Source: Bathynomus jamesi
Taxonomy: Eukaryota > Arthropoda > Malacostraca > Isopoda > Cirolanidae
DNA length: 64,000 nucleotides
Assembly (NCBI GenBank): GCA_023014485.1
Contig: JAJOZX010001734.1
Span: forward strand, 379,501 to 443,500
Reading direction: 5' to 3'
Shown: positions 19,499 to 30,498 of the stretch, piece by piece
How positions within the stretch are numbered: the stretch's first letter is position 1
Layout: every line of letters starts with the position of its first letter
Made by a program: the position numbers and the translations under genes
The notes under the pieces: model-generated
What the model saw: the letters and a program-made list of their open reading frames with translations, nothing else
Database searches by the model: none
What the model was told of the DNA's origin: nothing

Positions 19499-22156
19499 AT
19501 GCAAAAAGCTTCACTTTTCTACGTGAAGTTCAAAATATGATGATAAAAACCCACTCTAATAGACAGCGTTTATTTCCACAACAGTTTCGATGCCCACTGG
19601 CATCCTCTTCGGGTGGCTACAGAAAAACGAATGAACCAAAAACAAGAGGGAAAAACAGTCCAGGGGCCATTAAGAAATTCGCACCTAGGTTAGATCCCGT
19701 CCACCCGACACCGGAAGGGCATTTTTTTTATTATTATTATTAAAGGGACCCGCTAATAAGTACATTCGCACAAATTTAAAACTATCTTCTTCAATATATC
19801 CAGATTCTATTATTTCATTTTTTATATAATTATTACATTTATTATTACATTTATTACATTTAATATTGCATTATTATTTATTACAGAAATTATAAATTTA
19901 TTATTACATTGATAATTACGTTGTTGTTTATTACACAGAAATTATAAACCGGAAAACAAATGAAAAGGGGAGGAGGAAACAATCCAGCGACCATTAAGAA
20001 ATTTCCACCTAGGTTAGAGCCCGTTCCCCCGACACCAGAAGGGTATTTTATTAAAGGGTCCCGCTTATAAGTGCATTCGCACACATTAAAACCATCTTCT
20101 TGGTCTATACATACAGATTCTATTATTTTCACATAATTACTGCATTTATTATTGCATTTACGTTTTTTAACATTTATTATTATTACCTTTACACTTATTA
20201 TTACATTTATTTTATTACCTTTGTTATTACATTTATTGCATTTACATTTATTTCCACATTTATTACTTCCATTATTACATTTACATTTACGTTTATTATT
20301 CTATTTACATTTTACTGAAAAAACGAATGAATCAAAAGCGAATAAGGAAACAATCCAGAGACCTTTAAGAAATTCACACTTAAATTAAAACCCGTTCACC
20401 CGACTCCGTAAGGGATTTTTTGACCAAGAATCTCATTAGGGGGTCCAGCTTATAAGTACCTTCGCACAAATTAAAATTATCCACTTGTTCTATCCATACA
20501 GATTCTATTATTTTTCGTTTGACATAATTATTGCATTTATAAAGTAACTTACTTGATTCCCAATCTATAGCATGATCATTTTGGCTGGCGTGATAAAAAA
20601 TTGCATTATTAGTATTACAACTTCTGAAGGAATATTTGTGTTCTTTAATACGGGTTTCAATATTTCTTCCAGTTTCTCCTCTGTATACTAAATCACAACT
20701 TTTACAGGGAATGCTGTAGACACAGGCTTGTTCCTGTTTTGCAACGTTATTCCTAACCAATGTACTTTTTACGGTGGACGCATATTTGAACGCCAAGGCA
20801 AACTTAAAATATTTCGTCAACGGTTTTACTCTTTCTAAGCCGGCAATGTAAGGCAAACTCACATATTGTTTACGGTTAACTGAAGGTTCCCGAGGGGCAT
20901 AAAAAGATTTTCTGGCTTTAAAATACGCCTTTCTGATAAACCACTCAGGATATTTTAAATCCTTAAAAATGTTCCAAATCTTTGAATATTCCGGGTCCAG
21001 CAAATGTGGGCTACAAATCCCGAGTGCTCTTAGAAACATGGAAGAAATAATTGAGCTTTTAACCCCGTCATCATGATATGAAAAATAATGAATGTACGAA
21101 TTAATGACCAAAACATCTAGAAAAGGTAATTGTTTGTCGTTCTCCCATTCATATTTAAGTTTAATAGAGGGAGCAAGATTATTTAATGACTGAAAGAAAG
21201 TGTCAAAGTTGTTCCAGTGGTCAGGCCAAAATGAGACGATATCATCTACTTAACGAAACCAAATTAGATTCCTGGGACATATTGTTTGCAGCAATTCCGA
21301 CTCATAATATTCCATGTATAATGTACTCAGTATTGGGGATAAAGGGGACCCCATTCCCATACCAAAACCTTGCAAATAAAAATTTTTACCGAAGCAGAAG
21401 GCATTATTGGTGATAGAGTTTTGTCAGTTCTAAAAATACAGAGGTGGGCATGCCTAGTTCTACGTTACATGTTGGCAATTTTCTATCTAAAAAACTAAGT
21501 ATATCATCAATGGGAACTTTCGTAAACAAGAACTCAACGTCAAAATTGATCATTTTTCCCCGCTTTAAATCTAAGGACATAACTTTGTTAATAAAGTCAC
21601 AGGAATCAGTGATGTGCGAGCCTGAAAATTTACCTACTAATGGGGACAATTTATCTGCAAGAAATTTAGATAACCTGTAACTAAAGGAACCCCTGTGTGA
21701 AATAATGGGACGGAGTGGTATATTAATCTTATGGGTTTTGGGTAAGCCGTAAATGTATAATAAACAACAATGTAATTATCAATGTAATAATAAATTTATA
21801 ATTTCTGTAATAAATAATAATACAATATTAAATGTATGATAATAAATGTAATAATAAATGTAATAATTATGTAAAAAAATAAAATAATAGAATCTGTATG
21901 TCTTGAACAAGAAGATAGTTTTAAATTTGCGCGAATGTACTTATAAGCGGGTCCCTTTCATGAAAAAAAAATGCCCTTCCGTTGTCGGGTGAACGGGATC
22001 TAACCTAGCTGTGAATTTCTTAATGGTCCCTGGACTGTTTTTCCCTCTTGTTTTTGGTTCATTCGTTTTTCTGTAGCCACCCGAAAAGGATGCCAGTGGG
22101 CATCGAAACTGTTGTGGAAATAAACTCTGTCTATTACAGTGGGTTTTTATTATCAT
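19499..22156 (-). mobile_element. Penelope-like element inserted in the Maverick integrase
   Basis: ACCTATATGAAA (12 bp) flanks both sides (19487-19498, 22157-22168), an unusually clear PLE target duplication. Copies of a 400-bp terminal segment occur in opposite orientation at 19540-19935 and 21755-22145, with two more partial copies at 19936-20400. This inverted and tandem terminal-repeat layout is typical of PLEs. The coding region is on the minus strand. Confidence 0.85.
20380..21760 (-). pseudogene. PLE reverse transcriptase with C-terminal GIY-YIG endonuclease
   Basis: The frame starts within RT at about 21755 (YIYGLPKTHK, LRPIISHRGSFSYRLS, the PLE motif before RT2). It continues with INFDVEFLFTKVP (first Asp), then after a stop near 21404 GMGSPLSPILSTLYMEYYE and an R-x-VDD box with a stop before VDD, then LPFLDVLV. 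The frame 21111-20380 is intact: an RT-thumb region, Cys pair CKSC, then LVYRGETGRNIETRIKEHK (GIY-YIG with catalytic Arg and Glu spacing) and a C-terminal NYVKRKIIESVWI block. The N-terminal third is missing. Confidence 0.9.
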
Positions 22157-22203
22157 ACCTATATGAAAGCTGGTGCAGTAATGAAGCTTAAATAGTATAC
22201 AAC

Positions 22204-22963
22204 ATGGCGCCTAACCACTTCTACGTCACATTCTTGTCCTCTTCTCTCTGTACATCCTACCAACACCCTGACCAACTTTATAACAGAACTGCATGGGCCC
22301 ATTGAATGGGGTCGTGAATCATATAAAGTTGGAATATGCAAATTTCAATTGGCCACCAAGTATTTAAGTATTAACAGAAAGAACCCGTTTTTATGGTTCT
22401 TAGAAACCGTGATGAGTGTGAAAATGATGGAGTAACTTGGGACGATACCATGCGTTCCGCCCGGAGTGGGGATGCACAGTACCACACGACAGAAGTAACA
22501 CTAGGACCGGGTCATTATGACAACCCAGGATGTTATGAGAGACTTAATGGTAGTTTGAAAAGTTCAAATCTTACGTCTGATTCAGTATACGAAATCGGAA
22601 AACAAAGATACCCCGCTACATACATTTACTTTAAAATCGAAGACTAACAGAAATATTAAAGACAAAGCACTGTTCAAAATTATAACCAAGGGCAGATATG
22701 GGGCAGCCTTCCAAAGAGATACTTTTTACGAATCACAGCATGACTTGTGCAACTTATTTTATCAGTTGAAACTGGAGAAATTGAACTATGGACACCCTCC
22801 CCCGCACATGTACTATATTTACAGCAATATCGTGGAATATCAGTTTGTTGGGGATACCCTGGCACGGCTGCTGCGCATCGCCCACATTCCTAATCATAGA
22901 GGAAAAAGCTTGAGTGTTGCATACGACAAGCCTCATTATGTCAAAGTCGAACTAACCTACTAA
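22204..22963 (+). pseudogene. Maverick penton-like minor capsid protein
   Basis: ATG at 22204 is 8 bp after the integrase stop and opens MAPNHFYVTFLSS, the usual start of this Polinton family. Shifted segments (WGRESYKVGICKFQL) and the frame 22393-22647 follow, then after one shift YYIYSNIVEYQFVGDTLARL and a C-terminal strand KPHYVKVELTY ending at 22963. The Y-x-Y-S/C-D/N-I-V-E-x-x-x-V-G-D-T block is the most diagnostic part. The expected single jelly-roll pentamer sits at capsid vertices. Length about 250 codons, as in relatives. At least two frameshifts. Confidence 0.7.
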
Positions 22964-22973
22964 CCAGTATTTC

Positions 22974-22974
22974 A

Positions 22975-23036
<62 letters not shown>
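22974..23036. repeat. (TA)n microsatellite
   Basis: Expanded TA run between two Maverick genes. Confidence 0.95.
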
Positions 23037-23038
<2 letters not shown>

Positions 23039-23059
23039 AACGATTAAGGAGAAACGTTT

Positions 23060-23317
23060 TCCATTCGGTGACAGGAGCTAAACACGGAAGCTTCACTGCC
23101 ATTGTACTGTGACAGAACGACCCAAAGGCCGTCGAGAGTCTACCAATGGGTGAAATATCAGCGCTTGAGTGGGATTGTTGGTGGCGGGAAGAAGAAACGC
23201 ACTGTACGGGGAAAGAAGAAGAACGGTCTACGAACCCGTGGCGTTATCCGTAAAAGGACATCAAAAAAGACGTATTCTAAGCGTATGAAACCTATGGTTG
23301 GCCACTTTTTTAACTGA
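23060..23317 (+). pseudogene. Small, very basic protein, probable Maverick core/minor protein
   Basis: The visible frame (23102-23317) is about 35% Lys/Arg in its second half: GGGKKKRTVRGKKKNGLR, RKRTSKKTYSKRMK. It lies between penton and capsid genes, where Polintons often encode an adenovirus pX/mu-like DNA-condensing protein. No domain signature beyond charge is visible, so the role is inferred from position and composition. Confidence 0.4.
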
Positions 23318-23397
23318 TATAAGCTGAGGACGTTCCTCTCATAAATCATAGACTGACTGCTACTTGTCGAGAGGAGTGTCACTATTTCTGACGCGCT

Positions 23398-24660
23398 ATG
23401 GCACGTTTCATCTATCCGTGTACTTCACAATGTTGTAAATCCGAGCTGCCCCTCTTTAACATGCCTCCGACACAAATATCTATAGAGCATAGCGACTTTA
23501 TTAGAGTTAATCCACTAAACACTATCAGCTCGCCGAGTACTCCTATAAAATTCGTGATCCCAAGCTCAAACCCTTACTTTTTTTACCCAAGCTGTGTTTT
23601 CATGTACGCTAAATTACAGATAGCACTTTCAGATGGAACGGATTGCGAAAACAACGACATCGTATTCCCAGAGACCAACTTTCTATACTCCATATTCAGC
23701 CAGTGTGACGTGTATTTAAAACAGGTCAACATCTCGGCTGGGTCTGACAACTATCACCTATGATCCTATCTGGAAAATGTTCTCAACTTTTTGAAAGAAG
23801 CGAAGGAGACCGTTTTAACTGCCGAAAGTTATTATCAAGCTAAAGATGAGAGTAATATATAGGAGAAATTTAAAAATTCTAAAAAGATATGTGACTGCTT
23901 CGGACGCCTCCACACAGATTTCACGTTCCACGAGAAGTTGCTTGTGAATGGGGTCGATATAAAATTAAAGCTCACCCGTACGAGCCCTGAGATTTGCTTC
24001 AATCTGGGTGCTGACCAAGAAGAGGCGTGAAACCTGTGGTGATTCATATTATGGAGACATATTTCCGCGTACTGCGTGTGAAATTAAGCTCTGCTAAGCA
24101 GATGGAAATTGGAAAAAATCTCGTACATTCTACAGTAAAATACCCAATTAATAGAGTCCAGCTTAAGATGTTTACAGTTCCTTCAGGTTTATCACCGAAG
24201 CAGATGGAAAATGTTGCGCTTAGAGTTCTACCTAAAAGGATATTAACTGAAATGCAGGAACACACTTCTGTGAATGGCAAATACAAAAACCAGCGTTTAA
24301 ATTCGAAAATTTTGGTTTAAAAAATGTGACTGTATTGGCTTTAGGCGGGACATTGGGAACGAATTATTCTACAGATGACGAGTTTCCACTTTGCTCGAGG
24401 GCGTTTAGCAATCTTGTGCATAGTGTCAGGGTTTGCGAGGGTTTAGAGACCGGCGTAACGCAGAATGATTTCGTCCAGAGTTCCAACCTGTACCCGTTTG
24501 GCCTCTCGCCAGATTTCTGTGGGAATATAAACACACACATAAGCACCCAGCATAGCGGAAACATCTCAGATTAGTGTTCGACAAGACTCTAGTCGTGCCG
24601 ATTAGCGTAGTAGTTTACTCGAATCGCATGCTCTAATCGAAGTTGACAGGTTTAGGGGTG
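23398..24660 (+). pseudogene. Maverick major-capsid-type protein (F54H12.2-like family)
   Basis: ATG at 23398. The N-terminus (CKSELPLFNMPPTQISIEHS) is the diagnostic start of this Polinton family. PIKFVIPSSNPYFFYPSC and ILF-type strands follow. The frame continues past a TGA at 23761 and a TAG at 23860 (SYLENVLNFLKEAK, ICDCFGRLHTDF), then shifts: KYPINRVQLKMFTVPSGLS, VLPKRILTEM, NLYPFGLSPDF, and a last strand PISVVVYSNRM near 24610. Length about 420 codons matches double jelly-roll capsid proteins of Polintons, though the MCP role is inferred from family knowledge. At least two stops and three shifts. Confidence 0.7.
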
Positions 24661-24674
24661 TAATCACACACTTT

Positions 24675-24892
24675 TAAAAATTGACACGGTTACACTCCAG
24701 AAAGGGATGAAGAGTGACCGATTCACACGGACCTTATTTACCGGCGTGTTTGCAAAGAATGAAACGTTGAAACTCCCAATCACGAGAGACTGAGGCACTT
24801 ATTTTGAATACGGATGTTAGCGATAGTTAAGGGATCCGTTAGATAGCCGTTTATTTTAAAAATAGGGAACGACTGTACTACTTTCATCTACT
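24675..24892 (+). pseudogene. Maverick adenain-type cysteine protease, 5' part
   Basis: Starts with TVTLQKGMKSDRFTRTLFTGVFA, the usual N-terminus of Polinton PRO. After a shift it reads LILNTDVSDS, a stop, GIR, a stop, then IAVYFKNRERLYYF. In active relatives the block between NTD and AVYF holds the catalytic His followed by Trp; here Arg and a stop occupy those positions. The enzyme would mature capsid proteins. The CR1 tail begins right after YYFHLL. Confidence 0.6.
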
Positions 24893-25634
24893 GGGGGGAC
24901 ATCCCACAGCTCAACACAAGTGTTGTGGGATATAGGGAGGCAGCGTCTTGGGTTAGGGGATACTCTCTGTCCTTACATACCCCATTTAAATCGATTCCTC
25001 TGCCGAGCGGTGCCCCCCATAGTACTGTGAGGTATTGAAAAACTCATGATCTTCACTTGCCCCACAAACACCTTTAAATGGGAGACCCAAAATGGGTGCA
25101 CACACATTTCTACATTACTGTACAGTCTTTACAGCCACACCTACACTTTTTCTCGTAAGTGTATATATTGTAATGTATATGATTGTAAATTTTGACTTGG
25201 TCCGCAATCGATATGGACCGTGACTTGATGGATACCGTAAAGAAATTGACTGGATTCTTTGGATCTGATATATTTGCATGTCCGTTATAAATAGATATAG
25301 AGTGTAACATATTTGTGGATAGTAGTCTATTATGACTAGATCCTCTGGATCCAGAGATTCTATCTTTAGTTTTAAATCGATAATTAATTGGTTTTAAATT
25401 GATAATTATTTAGTTTCGTAAAAATTGGTCGTTGCCAATTTACCGGCGGTTTTTACATAAATTTCTTATGTTCTTGTGGTTCGGAACCCACGTAAAATTG
25501 TAGGTCCCCTCCGCCACCACGGAGGACATACACAATACACGATTACGAACACAGTTAGGTAGACCAGCCATGAGTGGATCCTAGGGTCTTTGTTGGTCTG
25601 AAACATTATAACATTATAACATTATAACATTATT
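24893..25634 (+). mobile_element. CR1 family B 3' UTR (5'-truncated copy 3)
   Basis: Nearly identical to the 3' UTR following the CR1 stop at 49527: CCCACAGCTCAACACAAGTG through GGTCTTTGTTGGTC, ending in an (ACATTATA)n tail at 25603-25634. Only the 3' end was copied, the usual outcome of target-primed reverse transcription. The insertion splits the Maverick protease. Confidence 0.9.
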
Positions 25635-25860
25635 GTAAAATTTCTCGAACAACTGCCAATTCGGCAGATAATGTGAAATCCTTACCGGTTCCAGAGCTAC
25701 CGCAGCAATGTCTGTGGTATGTACTATTTGCTTTCTCATGCATATGGTCCGCGAGAACGAATTTACAAATTTAAAAAAATTATTCGACTTGTGTAACTCT
25801 AAAACTAATGATGAACTGGTATGTAGCCAGATATAAAACCGGTTGCCGTTTTTAGACATT
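25635..25860 (+). pseudogene. Maverick adenain-type protease, 3' part
   Basis: Across the CR1 tail the plus strand reads IVKFLEQLPI, then RFQSYRSNVCGMYYLLSHAYG. The Q-S-x-x-S-x-x-C-G block holds the catalytic Cys of adenain proteases. A KKIIRLV helix follows, with several stops. This places the split halves of one protease on either side of the LINE insertion. Confidence 0.55.
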
Positions 25861-26917
25861 CGATGTGTTCTGCGAAGTTTAATGTGTGTATATATAATTG
25901 AAATTTCATCAGTTAATTATTTTAAATTGTAACAAATATGCATCATGGGAATTATGATCTGTAACTTATTTAAAATGTAATAACTGCTAAATCTGTAATT
26001 AATTTATAAAATGTATCCCCCTAATAATAATAATAATTTGTGTAACGTATAAGGACTGGGATTATGTTCTGTAACTTATTTAAAATGTATTGGCTGTTAA
26101 ATCTGTAATTAAATAAAATTGGTTTTATATATATATATTGTGGTACAGAATGTGTAAAAAACAAATTATTGGCACTCCTATTTATATATATGCCAATGAA
26201 AAACATTGAAGGCAATATTACTTAAAAATAAAAAAAATATGGTATATACAATAAACGAAATTATGTATTCATTTATAAATATACTTAAAATGCTCACCAT
26301 AGATTTATTATGTAATAAAATGTTGAAAATACTTGGTTTATTCTTGTCCCCCCCACACACAAGAAAAAGGAAAACTTAAATTATTTCTTCAATTACATCA
26401 CACTCGCTTTGTAGCTCACTACATGAGTGTCGAGTGTTTTGTAAAATTTCTTATCCCTCTCGAACATCATTGACATTAATCTGAATTTCGCCCACACCGT
26501 CACGTAATACCACCGTGACACGTCCCATGTCCTCCCAACTACTTTAAGAGAAAAAAAGATGAACAATATTACACTTCAAATTAAGTTTAAGCATAAGCAT
26601 CCTCCTCCTCCTCCTCTATTCATTTAAACCCCCTTGTTTAAAATTGTACAGTGACTTAGACCTACAGCACAAATTACGATTCAGAGGAAAAATAAACAAC
26701 AGAATGGAGTGCTGGTAGCCCTACAATTTTAACATGGTACCAATACTGAGGAAAATAAACTACGGATCGACCTGTGATTATTCTAAAATGCTGATTTATG
26801 CGTCAAAATAAAATGAATGTTCATTCTTACCCTGTTTGCCAGTTAATTTTGGCGGCTATTCGTTCCTACCCTGATATATATTGGCAGATCTAAAAGGAAA
26901 GCTGTGGTACGGCTATA

Positions 26918-26919
26918 TG

Positions 26920-26966
<47 letters not shown>
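26918..26966. repeat. (GA)n microsatellite
   Basis: Uninterrupted GA run. Confidence 0.95.
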
Positions 26967-26970
<4 letters not shown>

Positions 26971-27256
26971 TAATAATGATAATGATAAACTATTAATCGT
27001 GAAATGGCTACACTTTTTTATTCACAATTGAGCGAAAACTGAATTTAGCGCTTTGACAGAAAACACTGAGTTGAAACACGGAGATATAATTTTTCTTCTT
27101 ACAATTCGTGTGTAGGGCAGCACAATAACTCGGTCTGTGCAGTTCCGCAAATGTCAACGACCTCTTGGGAAGTAAAGAGTTCGTCATTGTCTACAATCGT
27201 GAAAAGTCGTACAACCACTTATGCTCTGTAGAAGAGCAGAAAAAATCACTCTTTCG

Positions 27257-27335
27257 TATATATATATATATATATATAAATAAAATAATATGTGTGTGTG
27301 TATATATATGAAGAAATGTGTGTGTGTATATATAC
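27257..27335. repeat. (TA)n/(TG)n compound microsatellite
   Basis: TA, then TGTGTG blocks repeated twice. Confidence 0.9.
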
Positions 27336-27742
27336 TCAAGACACTTCACGTTTATCCCCGGATATCCCCGGATTCGAATACATTTGTGAGGACTAATTAG
27401 CTAATTTGCTTTGAGTGAATTCCGACGTGTTAGAACTCATTGTGGCTAACCGAGCGAGAATTTTTACTGGAAAAATTAATAACGAGTGCACTCACGGGAT
27501 GAAAATGCCCCTTTTATATGGCGGGGGAGACGCTACATTTCAAGTGACGTGGTTCGTCAGCTGAAAAGGCCAATCATCAGCTCGCATGTTTTCTGATTGG
27601 CCGGAAATGTCCTGTAGGTGTGGTTTCGCCAAAATTGGATTATGCTTCTCTCAGATTTTTTAAATTTAATAAGTGCACGTTCTCCATAATTATTTAAATA
27701 TATCTTTGGTGCTATTAATGTTTGGTATTATTATCATTATTA

Positions 27743-27790
<48 letters not shown>

Positions 27791-27823
27791 ATTATTTCAC
27801 GAAAGTAACACGTGAATAATATT

Positions 27824-27970
27824 TATGATGAATAAAACCACGAAGGAAAGGAAACACAGAATGGTGCTCAAGCGCTTTCGTCTAATGACATCACATCCTG
27901 AGGATGTCATTAGACGAAAGCGTTTGAGCATCATTCTGTGTTTCCTTTCCTTCGTGGTTTTATTCATCAT
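27824..27970. repeat. Palindromic PLE-type end with hammerhead-like core
   Basis: Perfect or near-perfect 70-bp arms (ATGATGAATAAAACCACGAA mirrored at 27970) surround a 5-bp spacer. The right arm has CTGAGGA (27898-27904), T, GTC-ATTA-GAC, GAAA (27916-27919), which matches the CUGANGA-stem-GAAA core. Related palindromes occur at 33951-34085 and 34357-34490. Such palindromes are typical of head-to-head PLE ends. Confidence 0.7.
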
Positions 27971-28102
27971 ATATATATGCGCGTGCGTGTATCTAGCGTT
28001 ACATTATGTTTTAGAATAAGTTTGCTTAATTTTTTTTAGAACTATTAAAATTAATGAGATACTTGACAATTTGACATTGACGGTGTTCGTAGGCTCGTTA
28101 AT

Positions 28103-28140
<38 letters not shown>

Positions 28141-28508
28141 TACTGGCCAAATTATTAGGAATTTTTTTAAAATTTCATTTTTTGGTATAAAATGTTAAAT
28201 TAAACCAATTTTAAACGTTGAAAAGTTATTTATTTCTACACAAGAATACATGGTCATTATTTAGCAATAGTTTAGTACTTAGTTTGACCCACCTTAGCTG
28301 CCATAATGGCTGCGACACGCTTCGGCATGCCATGAATCAATTTTTTGCATAATTCTTTAGTCGAACGAAGCGTGTTTGTTCGTCAGTTGTCGTTTGGTTG
28401 TCGTGCGATGCGGGTGTGTTTCTCTTTCTTTTACGTGTCATTGTAACTACCGTTTAATTTAAATAGTGTATTTACCCAATTTCGGCAATTATTTGTTACA
28501 GTTTTTAA

Positions 28509-29740
28509 GTGAATTTGAAAATGGGGGGAAAGAATGACTTGAGTCCACGGAAAATTGGGCAAATACAGGTTTTATTAACTTCTTCTACATTTAAACAAAA
28601 GGAAATCGCTGCCAAACTCCATGTTTCACCACAGTCAGTACTTCGTATTGAGAAAAAAATGGTATTTGGAGAAAATGTAGGCCCCAAAAGGGTTGGAAGA
28701 TGCGGCAGAAAAAGGGTAACGACTCCAAGAACTGATAGACAGATTGCAATTTTGTCTCTTAGAAATAGAAGAGCTACTTGCAAAAACATTTCCAGTAGTC
28801 TAGCGGCTGATGGCATCAATAGAGACGTAGAACAGTCAACAGGAGGCTTCTAACTGCCGGCTTCAAACCCTACCGCCCAAGGAAGAAGCCCAGGCTCACT
28901 GAGGCTATGAAGAAGGCACGTTTTGCATGGGCAAAGGAACACATTAACTGGACTAGTGAGGATTGGGAACAGGTAAGAATAATATTTAACATTAAATAGA
29001 ATGTTAATACAGTAAATACAGTATGCATAGAAGTGTATTTACAGTACGTGATAAAACTGCAGTAAAAATATCTGTAAAGCAGCAAGTCATACTGTACTTC
29101 GTTTTAGCTGTACTTCATACGCTATGCACTGACTCTTTCACAGGGCTTTCTTTGATTGCAGGTGGTGTTCTCCGATGAGTCAACGATTGCCGTGCTTGAC
29201 GATCGTGTTCAAAGTGTAAGAAGGAGGCCTGGAGAAGAATTTTTGCCTGAGTGTCTGATGAAAACGGTGAAATTTCCACAAAAGATCATGGTTTGGGGAG
29301 CAATTTCTGTGCATGGAACTAGTCGTTTGAGCATTGTTGAGGGGAATATGAACCAAGTCAAGTATATAGAAGTACTAAGAAGACGTCTACTGCCTCAAAT
29401 AAGGGAATGGTATGGTAATAGACGTTGGATTTTTCAACAAGACTCAGCTCCATGCCACACGGCAAAGTCGGTTAAAAAATGGTGTCATGAAAATAGTGTT
29501 CGGTTGCTCCCATGGACTGGAAATTCTCCAGACATGAACCCAATCGAAAGTTTATGGTGTATTTTAAAGGACGTAATCCATGAAACGCCGATAACAACAA
29601 AACACCAACTCATAGAGCGACTTATTCAAGTCTGGTTTCACTCTACACGTATTAAGGAATTATGCAAAAAATTGATTCATGGCATGCCGAAGCGTGTCGC
29701 AGCCCTTAAGGCTGCTAAGGGGGGTCAAACTAAGTACTAA
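28509..29740 (+). pseudogene. Tc1 transposase (DD34E), one frameshift and one probable intron
   Basis: Start MNLKMGGKNDLSP at 28509; the second Met (28521) is equally possible. HTH region: KQKEIAAKLHVSPQSVLR, then GRCGRKRVTTPRTD, the GRPR-like linker. A one-base shift near 28830 separates this from FKPYRPRKKPRLTEAMKKAR. At 28973 GTAAGAATAA begins a likely intron that ends TTGCAG at 29161 and joins WEQ to VVFSDEST (first D). FQQDSAPCH (second D) and NSPDMNPIESLW (E, 34 residues later) complete the triad. The frame ends at 29740. Confidence 0.9.
28973..29161 (+). other. Probable spliceosomal intron in the Tc1 transposase
   Basis: GTAAGAA donor and a pyrimidine-rich CTTTCTTTGATTGCAG acceptor. 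Removal joins two exons in frame exactly between the second helix region and the first catalytic Asp. Tc1 transposases usually lack introns at this place, though a few have one. Confidence 0.65.
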
Positions 29741-29875
29741 ACTATTGCTAAATAATGACCATGTATTCTTGTGTAGAAATAAATAACTTTTCAACGTTTA
29801 AAATTGGTTTAATTTAACATTTTATACCAAAAAATGAAATTTTTAAAAAATTCCTATTAATTTGGCCAGTACTGT

Positions 29876-30498
29876 ATATGCGAGAAAGAGAGAGAGAGAT
29901 AATAATGATAATAATAATAAAAATTATAATAATAATGATGAACTAGCCGGGATTTTTTTTATATATCCGGATCTACTACGAATAGAGAGAGAGAAAGAGA
30001 GAGAGCGAGAGAGAGAGAGAGAACATAATTCGGACAATTGTTATTAGTACGAAATTTCATAGAATTATGCGTGAGGTCTCACGGCTTTATTTCGTTATCT
30101 CGAGTTGTATCATTTGTATCGTTGGCTGCTGCTTGACTGAATAAACAGAATTCTGTATTGAATTGGCGACTATAAGGCGCGCTCAGATTGTGTGAAAATG
30201 TATTGGCTCAACTGGGTAAGTCTTGTGACATACAAATTAATATTTTCCTGATAGAGATAATGAAATGGAGAAATTTTAGTGTCAATTGGGCGCTGATTCT
30301 GAGCTGACCAAACACAATACAATTATTTTATCTAAGAATGGTAAATTTTCTTTTAAAAGTCTGACCCTTTCGGTTCAACCTGCTTTATATCAAGCAAACA
30401 CCAGATGTTACAAATTGCCATTTACGACACTGGTTCCACTCTGACTATTTATACAAATATACTGTAAAGTTGATGATACATTAAGCATGCATATATAT
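29876..30498. other. Interval with (GA)n tracts and a possible LTR end
   Basis: Two (GA)n runs (29880-29900, 29983-30021) and an (ATA)n patch. Near 30140-30185 AATAAACAGAATTC is followed by ATTGGCGACTATAAGG, which resembles the polyadenylation and primer-binding region of a Gypsy LTR, but no other LTR part is seen. Otherwise nothing recognisable. Confidence 0.4.

Larger units (their letters stand above)
18446..22195 (+). pseudogene. Maverick retroviral-type integrase, three in-frame stops, split by a PLE
   Basis: ATG at 18446, 8 residues before ILRKRYYDISNPASYGG, the conserved Polinton integrase N-terminus. The rve catalytic core follows: FTIDVFSRYVW (first D), FCTDKGKEF (second D), HEASLAERVQRTIKERM (E). 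All of 18446-19357 is one frame, broken only by TAG at 18584 and TGA at 18677 and 18884, with no indel. The C-terminal chromodomain-like segment (MYLVKWLGYPESFNTYM) is shifted, then split by the PLE. The end (AGAVMKLK, stop 22193-22195) lies on the far side. It catalyses strand transfer of Polinton ends. Confidence 0.9.
13545..25860 (+). mobile_element. Maverick/Polinton giant DNA transposon, decayed and interrupted
   Basis: Nine Polinton-type coding remnants occur in a single block: pPolB on the minus strand and eight others on the plus strand. Removing the hAT (16088-18199), the PLE (19499-22156) and the CR1 tail (24893-25634) leaves about 6.8 kb. The distal part of pPolB and both terminal inverted repeats are not visible. 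Polintons are virus-like self-synthesising elements whose capsid genes are homologous to those of adintoviruses and virophages. Every gene carries frameshifts or stops, so this copy is extinct. Confidence 0.85.
25861..28136. other. Unassigned AT-rich interval
   Basis: No convincing gene. It contains a short imperfect duplication (25972-26000 and 26070-26110, CTGTAACTTATTTAAAATGTA), a (GA)n tract and two (TA)n/(TG)n tracts, and one palindrome (27824-27970). A minus-strand patch at about 26545-26390 reads an acidic peptide with one stop, but I could not assign it. Confidence 0.6.
28138..29874 (+). mobile_element. Tc1-like transposon with 224-bp inverted repeats
   Basis: Ends CAGTACTGGCCAAATTATTA / TTAATTTGGCCAGTACTG, flanked by TA on both sides. 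The inverted similarity extends about 224 bp (28138-28361 against 29651-29874), so the 3' end of the coding region is duplicated, inverted, at the 5' end. Confidence 0.9.
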
